Source of the DNA: Strigamia acuminata
Taxonomy: Eukaryota; Arthropoda; Chilopoda; Geophilomorpha; Linotaeniidae
Reading direction: 5' to 3'
Assembly (NCBI GenBank): GCA_949358305.1
Contig: OX442323.1
Location: 7,316,001 to 7,380,000 of the forward strand
DNA: 64,000 nt
Each line of letters begins with the position of its first letter. Position 1 is the first letter of the stretch. Below the pieces are notes generated by a model, which was given only the letters and a program-made list of their open reading frames with translations, was not told the origin of the DNA and ran no database searches. Shown here in pieces: positions 20,759-31,365 of this stretch. A program made the translations under genes and the position numbers.

Positions 20759-22637
20759 AGGCTTTTATTATTCGAGATTTATCGAAGAGAATAAAAGGAT
20801 AAGAGACAAGGAAAGTCATACAATAATAATGCGCTATGCGCAAAAACTATACAAATTCTCAAAAAATAAATTAAATAAATTAAACAACAAAAAAGAATGA
20901 TGCGCGTCTGCGCAAAGACTTAATAACTCTGTCTAAAAGGATGCACGTGGTGCAAAGATTTAACAACCTTGTCAAAATAATAAACAAAAGTTAAACAATA
21001 CTAGGTTAAATATCAAAAATCAATTAAATTATTAAAAACAAAGAATTAATAAATCACCATGGCTTTTGAAAATAAATTTAAACTAAGATTTTTGGAAAGT
21101 CACAATGGTAAATTTTAAATCATTCTACTCGAAATCACAAGACGAACAGGGACGACACAAGGAGGGCGAACGCTAAACCTAAAGGGGCCGACAATACCTA
21201 GGACGGACGAGAGTCTATACACTTTACCCAAACAATTTATGAAATAAAAAATTTTAAACACTTTTACTTTTTTGTATAAACAAACTTCTGCTTTCTGTAT
21301 AAAAATCATCGAATAAACAATTTTAAATTAAACAAAAATAAAGAGCCGACACATGAGAATTATCAAGAATCAGGTTGGGATTTATTAATATCAAATTGGG
21401 TATTTATGTTATGGTAGGATGCGCGTAATTGCGCAAAACAAATACAAAATAAAGGTAAGGTACAAAATTATGCAACCTGCATAAGGTAAGTATGATTTCA
21501 GATTAATTAGGAACTTTTAAATGGATGCGCGAAACTTTGCGCAAGGATAATTTAGGTTATTAATTCTATGAATGAAATGGAAAATAGAAACATATAAAAT
21601 ATTATAAAACATAACAAATACCCGCGCGCACAATACTACTCGTATTGCCACGGAATTAAATATGTTGATCAGAAGATATCACAAAATTAAATGAAGGGTC
21701 AAAAAAGTATCACAATAATCTTGATTAAATGCTAAATAATTAAAGAAAAATATTCATTAAATAAATTTAAACATTGAATACTAACTTGGATCATTCCAGA
21801 ATAATTGCGCTAAAATAAAGGTTAACTGAAATCAAATGAAATTAAATTCAAAATTAAATAGAATTAAATTCCTAATCTTTAGGACGATTGTTATAATTAA
21901 ATGAAGGTAATTCTGGAATGATTATGGCACAGAAAGATATTAAACTAAAATAGATATTTCAATAATATAACTAAAAAAATTATCAAAATCATAATTGCAC
22001 TTAAATAAAAACATAATTGTAGCACTAAAAATCTAATTGTCCGATTCTAAAGCACTAAAAACGTAAAAATAATTAAATAAAATATAAATTATCAGTGAGG
22101 ATTATCACAATAGAAAACTTGCGCAAAAATAATAACATTTATGATGAAACACTAATAATAATTATTTGTTCTTCAAATCGACACATTACCGCTGCCCAAG
22201 CTCGTTCCATCAAGTCCTCCAACTCGAGAGATGTTTTACGGAGCGCCTCATCAATGGAATCGCATGGCGGAACGGAAAAATGATGAAGATTTAAAGATGA
22301 TAAAGTTTTGTGGATACCATGTAGATATTGGAATGCAGGCCGGCCCAAACTCAACGCACAAATGCGGAGATGTTTTATTAGGGCATTTACCAGAGATCCA
22401 CGATCTGGCGGCGCATTTTGGACACAATTAGAGATGAAAATATGATGAAAACACAAAATAATGATGAATGGTAGGTTGAAGTGCGCACAAAGTCTTCGCA
22501 AATCACCAGGATCCTCGTATCAAGTCCTTCAACTCAACGCCGAAGCGGAGGAATTTTACGAAACGCCCATTGATGTGATCTCCTGACTTCAATTTGCAAA
22601 AAACTTGCGCACACAAAGTCACGTTTAGGATTGTTGT
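20759..22637 (-). other. Long 3' untranslated region of gypsy copy 1
   Basis: About 1.9 kb, very AT-rich, punctuated by TGCGCA and TGCGCAA words. It contains the 120-codon ORF at 22139-22501 and near its 5' end two diverged copies of a segment with GGACTTGAT. It is almost the same sequence as 53635-55497. Confidence 0.7.
22139..22501 (-). CDS. Small ORF in the gypsy 3' region (120 aa), copy 1
   Basis: The 120-residue ORF is identical in copy 2 (53756-54118). The first 30 residues are hydrophobic (LPFIIILCFHHIFISN). The C-terminal part SIDEALRKTSLELEDLMERA looks helical. The two elements are nearly identical here overall, so conservation is no proof of coding. It may equally be a relic of a longer ORF. 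No function can be proposed. Confidence 0.3.
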   Translation of the reverse strand: MRRLCAHFNLPFIIILCFHHIFISNCVQNAPPDRGSLVNALIKHLRICALSLGRPAFQYLHGIHKTLSSLNLHHFSVPPCDSIDEALRKTSLELEDLMERAWAAVMCRFEEQIIIISVSS

Positions 22638-24911
22638 TCACTCGAATTCCAAGGTTTGACGATGTTGAGGATCTCGGAAATAGATTAGCATATTAAATGC
22701 CACTTCTACCACAACACGTCGCGCATCTTGGAATGAACGTGCGCCCTGCCGATTTATCTCGAAAAGACAGTGAGCCAAAAAATATTCTCCATACCTCCGG
22801 TAGAGAAGATGCAACAATGGATCAGCCTCCGAACGAAGCATATGCAAGTCCGCAATGGCTAAAGATCGGAGAAGCTGTCGCTGAGCCCGAATCGACATAT
22901 CAAATTGGAGACATCCTCGTTCTCCCTCAGCAAAGTTACAACGAATCGTGGTGGGAGGCATCAAGCTTGGAAGAAGTTCCAAAGTTATGAATGGTTGGGT
23001 TGCATCCCACTCACCTCGTCTTGTGCGTGGGGCAGGAGGCAGGAACACGTATCGATAAACAGTCGAACACCGTATTTCGCGCAATTCGGTTAAACGGGTC
23101 CGCTCTCGATTTCGTCTGAATTCCTCCTCACTAGCCTCCTCCACGGCTCGTCTATCTGCCCAATGTCGCTCGCCGAGTCGTTCTATCTCCATCTCATATC
23201 TTCGCATATATTCCAGATTTCGTCGCTCGTCGCCTCCCCTTCTATCTACGTGATGTCGGTCGGCGAGTTGTTTCCTCTCCATTTCATACCTTCTTCGGTA
23301 TTCCGGATTTTGTCGTTCGTCGCCTCCCTCACGTTGCTCACGTCGCCTTAGAACCTGGTGAAGCACTTGGGAGACCTCCTCATGCATTACCCATATTAAT
23401 AACTCCAGCGCATTTACGCGGTCGTAAAGGTCACATTGACTCAAGCGATGCTGAATCTGGTTGGACATGGTACGTATGCGTAGAAGCATTTCGTTAAATA
23501 CTTCTTGAAAATCGGCTTGTAGGATATTAAAATCACGGTCCATCATAAAATTTATCAAAGTTATCCAACCTCGACGCTCCATATAGAATCTGGATGGTGA
23601 GGAATGCACATCTTGCGCATATACATTTACCTCATATCGGTTCAATAATTCGTAAATAACTTCAAACGTATGCACCGGTTTTGTGCTAATTCCAGACCTG
23701 TCTGTGAATAAATCACAATGAGTAGCTGACGTAGTTGTTGATGTACCATCGCCCAGCTGGGGTTGCGCTGATTCTAAATGCGACCCTGTCAAGTATAGTC
23801 GATCAGAAATAGTTACTGTGCTGTTAGGGGGTATAGTTGCGCTGGTGTTTCCCGGGGGTGCATTTGGTACAACTCGAAAATGAGATATAAGGACAGGAAT
23901 TTTGGATTTTTGCGAAGTCTCACGAGGTACAATCTTTACTGTTGCTCGCCTACTCAGTTCACCTGAGACTGGTCTTCTGGTTGGGGATTGTGGCAAATTG
24001 ACTGTACGCGGATCCCTTGCTTTCTTCTCAGGTCCTTGCGCATTTATAACTTGATCAGGAGGTGTCTCGATGATTACCTCATTGATTGATCCTAATAATG
24101 GCGGAGTAGTACTCAACTCGGATCCACAGTCTCGCACTGGCGGCGTGCTGGCCCGTTCCCGCTCAATCTCCTCGTTTTCCTGTTCTATCCTTCCGTCTGA
24201 TACTGCACTGTCGCATTCACAACATAAATTCAAAGTCAAATCCGGGGATGCAGGTGTCAGGCTAGGTTGCGCTTCAAACCGCGACGAGGCGCTTGCAAAT
24301 AACGCATCATCGTCACCACTGCTCCAGCTATCATCAGATTCGACTGGCAAATCCGACAAATGCGCAACAGCCCGCGCAATAGCCTCTTGAACCTGGTGTA
24401 CATTACCATCGAGGGTTTCCTGAAGAGATGAAATAACTTCTCGTCCCATTATTGCACGCGTCGACGACTGCTCACGATGTAATGGGTCCTCAGCCGGTGA
24501 ATCAAGAAGTTGGGCGATGTTGGTACCAGGGTAAATCCATTGTCGAAGATTAATATGACTTGTCTGCGCCAATCGTCGCGCACGCTGCCAATACCAGCGG
24601 TGTACCGTCTCAAATCGCAGAATTGAAGCCGGACTTCCGTTGAGCGACCTAAACGGCGGAAATGTAACGCCGCCAATATTTATGTTGTCTTGCCTGCGTC
24701 GACGTAACACCCATCCAAAAATCTGTCTCATCCAAACCGCGAATAAATCCCTCGGCAAGTCGCCATTCCCGTTGCACGCTCGACAGGTGAGAGCGGCTCG
24801 CGGCGGGTCCTCCTCCATACCATGGCCTGAGCAGACCGGGCATATCTCGTGGCTCGGAAAACCCGTACCGAATGCTTCTACAAAAGGTTCCTCGTCCCGA
24901 TTGGAAGCCAT
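22638..24911 (-). CDS. Gypsy ORF3, DnaJ-type zinc-site protein (757 aa), copy 1
   Basis: Function unknown. I choose the ATG at 24911 because CCAACATGGC is a good initiation context shared with copy 2, while the frame upstream is not conserved. Residues 24-51 carry CPVCSGHG and CRACNGNG, the CxxCxGxG pair seen in the DnaJ zinc-finger domain (enough for one zinc ion). A conserved WMRQIFGWVLRR, LNGSPASI and RQWIYPG block follows. The middle is acidic and low complexity, then comes a highly charged coiled coil (about residues 550-640). The last 120 residues (ITLELLPSLM, RYGEYFLAHC, EINRQGARSF) are the best-conserved part compared with copy 2. No signal peptide or membrane segment is seen, so it is not an envelope protein. 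It is strongly diverged from the copy 2 ORF3 and 167 residues shorter. Confidence 0.85.
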   Translation of the reverse strand: MASNRDEEPFVEAFGTGFPSHEICPVCSGHGMEEDPPRAALTCRACNGNGDLPRDLFAVWMRQIFGWVLRRRRQDNINIGGVTFPPFRSLNGSPASILRFETVHRWYWQRARRLAQTSHINLRQWIYPGTNIAQLLDSPAEDPLHREQSSTRAIMGREVISSLQETLDGNVHQVQEAIARAVAHLSDLPVESDDSWSSGDDDALFASASSRFEAQPSLTPASPDLTLNLCCECDSAVSDGRIEQENEEIERERASTPPVRDCGSELSTTPPLLGSINEVIIETPPDQVINAQGPEKKARDPRTVNLPQSPTRRPVSGELSRRATVKIVPRETSQKSKIPVLISHFRVVPNAPPGNTSATIPPNSTVTISDRLYLTGSHLESAQPQLGDGTSTTTSATHCDLFTDRSGISTKPVHTFEVIYELLNRYEVNVYAQDVHSSPSRFYMERRGWITLINFMMDRDFNILQADFQEVFNEMLLRIRTMSNQIQHRLSQCDLYDRVNALELLIWVMHEEVSQVLHQVLRRREQREGGDERQNPEYRRRYEMERKQLADRHHVDRRGGDERRNLEYMRRYEMEIERLGERHWADRRAVEEASEEEFRRNRERTRLTELREIRCSTVYRYVFLPPAPRTRRGEWDATQPFITLELLPSLMPPTTIRCNFAEGERGCLQFDMSIRAQRQLLRSLAIADLHMLRSEADPLLHLLYRRYGEYFLAHCLFEINRQGARSFQDARRVVVEVAFNMLIYFRDPQHRQTLEFE

Positions 24912-25719
24912 GTTGGTTTCAATATTCGTTGGGAATATAATGCGCCTAAGTTGGTGGAGGTAATGCTTATATAAATACACAGAACAAATAATACGTTTGA
25001 CAAACGATACTCACAATTACGACGCGCAACAACACGAACGCGCACAGAACGAAACAAACAACGAAGACTAAAGAATATTCCCCGGAATGTAACGAGTCAT
25101 AAAACTTTGCTTCGAGAAGCTTCGATGAACGATTGAAAACTCGCACATGTAATAAAGTCGGGTTCGAGGTTAAACACTAACTAATTGCAATTGAAGGGCG
25201 ACATTCAGTGTTGGAATTCGGAAGTTAGCGAAGGTTGTCTTCGCTCAAAACTCTTGTTTTAAAGTGATTAAATAAGGATGGTGAGATAAACAAGTAATAA
25301 TTCAGAACACAGAATATTAATTTAAATAAAGTGCGCATAAATTATATTGATTGAATAATTTAAATGAATTGTGGAAATAGCCACGTGCTATTGTTTAGAG
25401 GTTAATTGGCATTGCGCACTCTGGTGCCGGACATAGTCCCTGATTGAAATGGACTTAGCCATTTTCGAGTGACCGAATATGAACATAAAATACATAACAC
25501 AAAACATTAAATATAAAATATAAAGAAAACATAAAATAACATAAAACATAAAAATTAGGATGAATAAATTTAAAATAAAGGGAAAAATAGTTTTTAAACA
25601 AAATAGGTAGTAAAGATAGATTTACACCGGATTACACTTGGTTTTTTTTTTTTTTTTTTTTGTTGTTTCGTTTGTGTTTTCCCTTTTTTTTTTTATTTAG
25701 CTTAAAAAATAGAAGAAAA
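24912..25719 (-). other. Spacer between pol and ORF3, gypsy copy 1
   Basis: Non-coding, nearly identical to the copy 2 spacer until about 25 bases before the ORF3 ATG. Just after pol it has a long A run on the sense strand (plus-strand T run at 25641-25661). TTATATAAGC lies about 55 bases before the ORF3 ATG and could be an internal promoter element. Confidence 0.6.
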
Positions 25720-28700
25720 TTACTTAAATGAAAGAAAATAGGCAGAAAAAATATCTAAAGTGTTGACAGCAAAAATTTCAACATGTTTATCAATAATTTC
25801 AACGTCTTTTAAAGTTAAAAAGTTGGCCTCGGCAAAAAACCAATGTCGCAATTCCACGACATTATAAGGCTGGGTTTTTTGGCCGTTTTCATCCATTAGG
25901 ATTACTGTATTGGGGCCCACCAATCTATGTATAATATATACACCTTCAGTCCGTTGGCGTAAACCTGCTGCGAATTGTTTATCGGCAGATGAAGGTTGCC
26001 GATTGCGCAAAGTTACCCAGTCGCCAGGACGGAAGTCATGGGGGCGCCGTTTTAAATCGAACCATTTTTTGTGTCGAATTTGGGACTCGCGCAAGTTGTT
26101 AATCGCGCTTTCTCGCATTCTACGCATATGTTCGTGCAAGTTTTCAGCTTCCACGGGCGGCAACGGTTCTCCGTCATCCGTGTCGCTATCCAGGTCGCCC
26201 GGAAATCGAGCTTCCTGGCCTGTTACCATTTTAAAGGGTGAATACTTTAAAGAAATTTGATACGCTGAATTAATCGCGAGCACGAAATAGCCAATGTTGA
26301 CGTCCCATCTAGTATGGTCATCATCAATATATGCTAATATACAGTTCTTTAATGATTGGTTAAGCCTTTCCGCAATATTACCTTGCGGGTGGTATGCGGC
26401 GGTATATCTATTTATTGCGCCAAGTTGCTGGATTTGGCTACGAAATTCTGGTGAGCGAAAAGCAGGCGCATTATCGCTGATAATTATTTTGGGAAAACCC
26501 CATCTTTTGCAGAATTTCTGAATTTGTTTCACCGTAGTGGCTATATTTGAGTTTTCGGTTAGACGTACGTCTAACCATCGGCTAGCAGAGTCGACCATCA
26601 CAAAGGCATAGCAATGTCCCTCTGTGGATCGAGGTTTCTTGCCGTAATAGTCGATGTAGATAGCGGAGAAAAGATGGCGCGATCTGGACATTATCATTTT
26701 TCCATATGGGAGCCTGTTAAGGGGTTTAGCTCTTTGACACGCTTCGCAAACCTGTATCCATGTTCGAATATCTTCGCGCATTTTTGGCCAAAATACGCGC
26801 GATTTAATGCGATGGAGTGTTCGTTCTTGCCCCATATGTCCAACTACGGGAGGATAGTGCATTGCGCGGAAATATCTTTCTCTGAGTTCAAATGGGAGAT
26901 ATATTTGGCGCCTCTTTCTAATTTCATTAATATGGACAGGAGGGAAGCGACATAACATCTCTTTATACATGCCGAAATCTTGCGCGTCAGCCACAATTTT
27001 GGCAGCCTCATCTGGATCAAGTGGTAACATTTGGGCAGTTAAATAAAATATCAACTCACGCGACCAGGGATCCTGTCTTTGCGCCGCAATGATTTCAGCA
27101 GCAGTAGGCAACAGCTCGAACGGAGGATGTTCGATTGGTGGATCGTGCTCCAATTCGGCTTGCTTCTCTGCTTCAGTCCTCGAATCTTCAATTACTGTCC
27201 TTTCCCGTCGCGGACGCAATCTCGATGGAGTTCTTCGCGCTGATGTTGGGGGCGCATAATAATTCCTCGTTGGTGGCGACATGTCACGAATGGGTCCAAA
27301 ACTGTCTTCAGATGATGTAGAGTCAGAATCCGGGTCCGAAGTATATCCCTCTGGCCTCTGCTGTCCTGATGGTCCCACCGCATCGTCATACATCACTGGT
27401 TCAGAATGTTGACGCGGAGAAATAATAGGAAAATCAGTGATAGGAATTGAAGGAGTTGGGGAAGGAGTTGGTAAATTTGGAATTTCAGGAGAAGGTTTAG
27501 TAGTAGGCCTTCGGTGGCTATCAGGTTGAATTATTGGTGCGGGGACTCCAGTGATTCGACGGAAATTTCGTCGTATTTTATCCACCAAAGTTCCAGGTGT
27601 CGGCAATTGTGATGGTGCCGAAGCAGTCTTTTTTCTAAAACTAGACGGATTTATTGGCGCAGGAATTCTGGTTGGAATAATTGCCGAAGGAGGAATGGAA
27701 CTAGGAATAGGAGTGGATATTGGAGTTGCAGGAGGGGTAGGAATAGGTAAGGGTGGTGGAATTAAAACTGATTTAGATTTGGGTTTCACCACATGGGAAG
27801 GAATAGCGGATTTACGTCGCACTGCCTTCAACTTTCCTACTTGCTGTGATTTCAATAACTTTGGAAATGTCCACTTTTTAATAGTTCCCGCATACCTGGG
27901 TGGTAGCCATGGTGGTGATTTAGGAATCAAAGATGGATCCTTTAATCTAGCCCGAGTTCGTGTGGCTATTGCTCGTTTAGCATGAGGAGATAAAATTGGT
28001 ACAATATCAATTTTACGTGGTCTTCCTCGTTTCTTTATCAGAATTGGGATTAAAGAGCGCTGTCGGCGGGTTCGTAAAGGCACTGAAACACGAACTGGTG
28101 ATAAATTAGGAGTTCTCACTTGTGAGGTTGGTTGCGCAACTGGAATTGATGCATTTGGTGTTGCAGTTGGTTGCACAATTGGCGTTAGTGCAACTGGAGG
28201 GATTGTAACCGGCGGTGCCCTCGTTGGAGGAGTAGCTACGCCAGTAGAAGATGGAATTTGCGCACCTGAAGTCGGCGCATTTCCAGTCACTTTCTCTTTA
28301 CCAGTAGGTCGAGGAATAAGAGATTTTTTCTTATTTTTCTTCTTAGTCGGTAAAGAAGCTGCAATGAGAGGCACTTTTTTAAATGTAGATTTAAACAACT
28401 TTCGAAACTGCAAATTAATGTCTTTTGGCAATTCCTTGATGATATTAAGTGCCGGCCACTCGTTGCAATCATCAAAATAGGCAAGGTAACACGCCTCGTC
28501 GACCTCCGGGCTATCATCCTCATCATCGACTTCAGGTGGGTCGACAGGAGCTCGACTTAGTGCATCCGCTACCTTATTTTTGCATCCTGAACAGTGCAAA
28601 AATGTGAATTTATAATCACTCAACGATAATACCCAACGGGCCAAACGTCCAGTTGGTTCCCTTTGCTGAAATAACCACTTAAGAGATTGATGGTCGCTCT

Positions 28701-31365
28701 CGAGGTAGAATGGCATCATCTCGAGGTATGCACGAAAGCGTTTGACACCCCAAACCGCGGCCAAACATTCGATTTCGGTTACTTTATAGTTCTTTTCAGC
28801 GCTGTTTAATGCGCGAGAGGCAAATGCGATTGGAATTCTCACACCTTCATCGTTAAGTTGCATTAAAGCAGCACCTAATCCAGAATAACTAGCATCGGTC
28901 TGCAGTATAAATGGTTTTTTCCAACTGGGAAAACGTCTTTTCAGTGTTGGTATCGCAATCTGGTCTTTCAGATATTCGAACGCTGATTGCTGCGCATCTG
29001 TCCAAATCCAAGTTGCGTCCTTTTTAAGCAATGGTCGGAAAACTTCGCTAATTTTGGAAAAATTTGCAATGAATGATTGGTAATAACCTACCATGCCTTT
29101 AAATCGTTGTAATTCGCGCAAATTGGTTGGCGCGGGATAATTTTGAATAGCAACCACTTTCTTTGGATTTGGTGTAATCTGGCCAGATTCCACTATGTGT
29201 CCCAAAACCTCGAGTCTTTTTTGACAAAGCTCAGTTTTGTTGGCGTTCATGGTGAATCCAGCGTTGAACAATTCCTCTAAAACGAGGCGCAAATGTTGCA
29301 CGTGTTCCTCGAAAGTTCGGCTAAAAATAATCACGTCATCAATATACACAAATACAAATTTGTAAAGATACTTTGCAAGAGTCTTATTCATCGCTCGTTG
29401 GAGGGTAGCGGGTCCGTTGATAGGTCCGAAAGGCATGCGCACATATTCGAATAAACCTCGATGTGTTATAAAAGCTAAATACCGTTCGTCACCTTTGCGC
29501 ACGCCGATCTGATGGAAAGCTTCGCGTCCGTCGATTATCGAAAACCAATGCGCACCTCCCAAATATGCAAAGATGTTATCAATGTCCGGAAGGGGGTAAA
29601 CATCCGGAATTGTTTGCGCATTAATGGGGCGAAAATCCATAGCAGTTCTCCATTCACCTGTCTTCTTGGGTACGACGACTGGAGCAACAGCGCAATCACT
29701 TTGGGATCGCCGAATAATACCTTGCTGCAGCTTTTTGTCGATATATTTATCAATTATCGCCTTTTTCGCAGGGTTCACCGGGCGCACAGGGACATGAATT
29801 GGACGAAAATCCGGTTTCAGGTTCACCTCGTACTCGGTGTTATTACATAAACCAATTTCTTCGCGAAAGATTTGCGAAATGGGCTGCAATGTTTTGATTA
29901 ATAGTTTTATCTGTGGCACTGTCAATTGGTTCCACAACTGGTGGTAAATCCAATCTAAATCGGTCGGATCTCCACTAGGTTGGTACTGCAAAAAATTAAT
30001 GTCATTAATGTTCATTTTAGAGTTATTCCCACCATTGTCAGGTTGCGCAATCGAAAAGATGTTGATTTTCGACTCCTTCTTGGCATTGATGTCTTTAGCA
30101 CGTTGCGCAACGAGTTGTTTGGCAATTGGACGAATAACATTGATTTTTCGTCGTAAACGTCGTAATCGTCGGAACTGACTCAAAGTTAATTTACGTAAAA
30201 TTGTCTTTTTTAAATTGGAGGAAATTTTAGAAGTTTCTTTCCTCTTTGGGGACCAAATATTCGACCATTTGCGTTGCGCACGATGTCGAACTTGTTTAAC
30301 TCGATACTGCGCATCGTCATGTGGATACTCGAATATTTCTTGTTGCAAGGGTCTATGCGCCAGGAGGAGGCAGTTAATTTCACTCACCGGATCCGGTTTC
30401 CTTAGTATTTTCGTCGGAACGATCTCACTAATGGCCGCCGGTGGGTTGGATGGATCCTGCGTTTCTTCCGGCGCAAATGGCAAAACCAGAATTGACTCTG
30501 ACTTTTTTGCTTCTTCATAAGTCATGAATTTGCGAATCTCATTTGAGCCCACCATGCTCCACTGTTGTCTCGCATGGTCGATGTCGATTCCGGCCGCTGT
30601 GCAGAAATCACGTCCAAGGAGCATATCCATTTTGGCATCGGGTAAAACCATGCAAATGAATTTTATTATGCCTATTGGGGCGCGCAAAGCGAGCTGCATC
30701 GATTTGGTGGAATCCACTATGTCACCAGACGCGACCTGCACCCGCTCGTGGAGATTCACAAAGTCCAAACCCATTTTTTCGTGTAGTTGTTGGAACACGT
30801 CCTCACTCATTACACACGTTTGTGCGCCTGAGTCTAGAAGCGCAGTACAAGCTACATTAGCCCAGGAAATCTTTACGCAAGGTGCTTTCTTGCACAAACG
30901 ATCCCCGCGCGTTATCTCAATGATGGGTTCTTGAGTTTCTTTAAGTTCCTCTGGCGTTAACATTACGAAAGATACCTTCATAGGAGAGATCACTTCCTTT
31001 GGAGCCTCAGTCGTTGTTGCACTGGAAGTAGACTTAATTATTGGTAAAGTTTTAGTAATTTTACTCACTATTGTCACTTTCGGGTTTTTCTTCGAAATTA
31101 CAGGTTGCAAATCTGTTAATTTCGGCAATTCGTCCTTTACAGCTTCAGGAACGGCAGTCTGCAGATCTGACGCCTTTGTAGCTGAGGTGATGATGGAAGA
31201 TGATGAAGAAATAACACTACTTACAGGTTTATACTCTGAAAGAGTAATAACAGTAGGAGATGTTGTTGAATTAACCTGTGAAGGATCGTCCTCTTTCAAG
31301 TTAATTAAAGGTGAAGCGCGTCGTTTGGATTTCAGACGTTTTGCGCGAAGGGCCGGTCGACTCAT
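25720..31365 (-). CDS. Gypsy Pol polyprotein (1881 aa), copy 1
   Basis: Same architecture as the copy 2 Pol described at 44403-50048: protease DSGAQ (about residue 178), RT YIDD (674-677), RNase H QTDAS (822-826), a basic proline-rich linker with an AT-hook, HHCC zinc site and DD35E integrase. Reading is open throughout. I find five residue differences from copy 2, including D/N27, L/S390, L/S1005, E/G1024 and V/A1330. The start ATG overlaps the gag stop in ATGA. Confidence 0.97.
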   Translation of the reverse strand: MSRPALRAKRLKSKRRASPLINLKEDDPSQVNSTTSPTVITLSEYKPVSSVISSSSSIITSATKASDLQTAVPEAVKDELPKLTDLQPVISKKNPKVTIVSKITKTLPIIKSTSSATTTEAPKEVISPMKVSFVMLTPEELKETQEPIIEITRGDRLCKKAPCVKISWANVACTALLDSGAQTCVMSEDVFQQLHEKMGLDFVNLHERVQVASGDIVDSTKSMQLALRAPIGIIKFICMVLPDAKMDMLLGRDFCTAAGIDIDHARQQWSMVGSNEIRKFMTYEEAKKSESILVLPFAPEETQDPSNPPAAISEIVPTKILRKPDPVSEINCLLLAHRPLQQEIFEYPHDDAQYRVKQVRHRAQRKWSNIWSPKRKETSKISSNLKKTILRKLTLSQFRRLRRLRRKINVIRPIAKQLVAQRAKDINAKKESKINIFSIAQPDNGGNNSKMNINDINFLQYQPSGDPTDLDWIYHQLWNQLTVPQIKLLIKTLQPISQIFREEIGLCNNTEYEVNLKPDFRPIHVPVRPVNPAKKAIIDKYIDKKLQQGIIRRSQSDCAVAPVVVPKKTGEWRTAMDFRPINAQTIPDVYPLPDIDNIFAYLGGAHWFSIIDGREAFHQIGVRKGDERYLAFITHRGLFEYVRMPFGPINGPATLQRAMNKTLAKYLYKFVFVYIDDVIIFSRTFEEHVQHLRLVLEELFNAGFTMNANKTELCQKRLEVLGHIVESGQITPNPKKVVAIQNYPAPTNLRELQRFKGMVGYYQSFIANFSKISEVFRPLLKKDATWIWTDAQQSAFEYLKDQIAIPTLKRRFPSWKKPFILQTDASYSGLGAALMQLNDEGVRIPIAFASRALNSAEKNYKVTEIECLAAVWGVKRFRAYLEMMPFYLESDHQSLKWLFQQREPTGRLARWVLSLSDYKFTFLHCSGCKNKVADALSRAPVDPPEVDDEDDSPEVDEACYLAYFDDCNEWPALNIIKELPKDINLQFRKLFKSTFKKVPLIAASLPTKKKNKKKSLIPRPTGKEKVTGNAPTSGAQIPSSTGVATPPTRAPPVTIPPVALTPIVQPTATPNASIPVAQPTSQVRTPNLSPVRVSVPLRTRRQRSLIPILIKKRGRPRKIDIVPILSPHAKRAIATRTRARLKDPSLIPKSPPWLPPRYAGTIKKWTFPKLLKSQQVGKLKAVRRKSAIPSHVVKPKSKSVLIPPPLPIPTPPATPISTPIPSSIPPSAIIPTRIPAPINPSSFRKKTASAPSQLPTPGTLVDKIRRNFRRITGVPAPIIQPDSHRRPTTKPSPEIPNLPTPSPTPSIPITDFPIISPRQHSEPVMYDDAVGPSGQQRPEGYTSDPDSDSTSSEDSFGPIRDMSPPTRNYYAPPTSARRTPSRLRPRRERTVIEDSRTEAEKQAELEHDPPIEHPPFELLPTAAEIIAAQRQDPWSRELIFYLTAQMLPLDPDEAAKIVADAQDFGMYKEMLCRFPPVHINEIRKRRQIYLPFELRERYFRAMHYPPVVGHMGQERTLHRIKSRVFWPKMREDIRTWIQVCEACQRAKPLNRLPYGKMIMSRSRHLFSAIYIDYYGKKPRSTEGHCYAFVMVDSASRWLDVRLTENSNIATTVKQIQKFCKRWGFPKIIISDNAPAFRSPEFRSQIQQLGAINRYTAAYHPQGNIAERLNQSLKNCILAYIDDDHTRWDVNIGYFVLAINSAYQISLKYSPFKMVTGQEARFPGDLDSDTDDGEPLPPVEAENLHEHMRRMRESAINNLRESQIRHKKWFDLKRRPHDFRPGDWVTLRNRQPSSADKQFAAGLRQRTEGVYIIHRLVGPNTVILMDENGQKTQPYNVVELRHWFFAEANFLTLKDVEIIDKHVEIFAVNTLDIFSAYFLSFK

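Noticed and set aside
22638-24911. ORF3 as a retroviral-type envelope gene
   Set aside because: No signal peptide, furin-like site or transmembrane segment; cysteine pattern is DnaJ-like and the C-terminus is soluble-looking.
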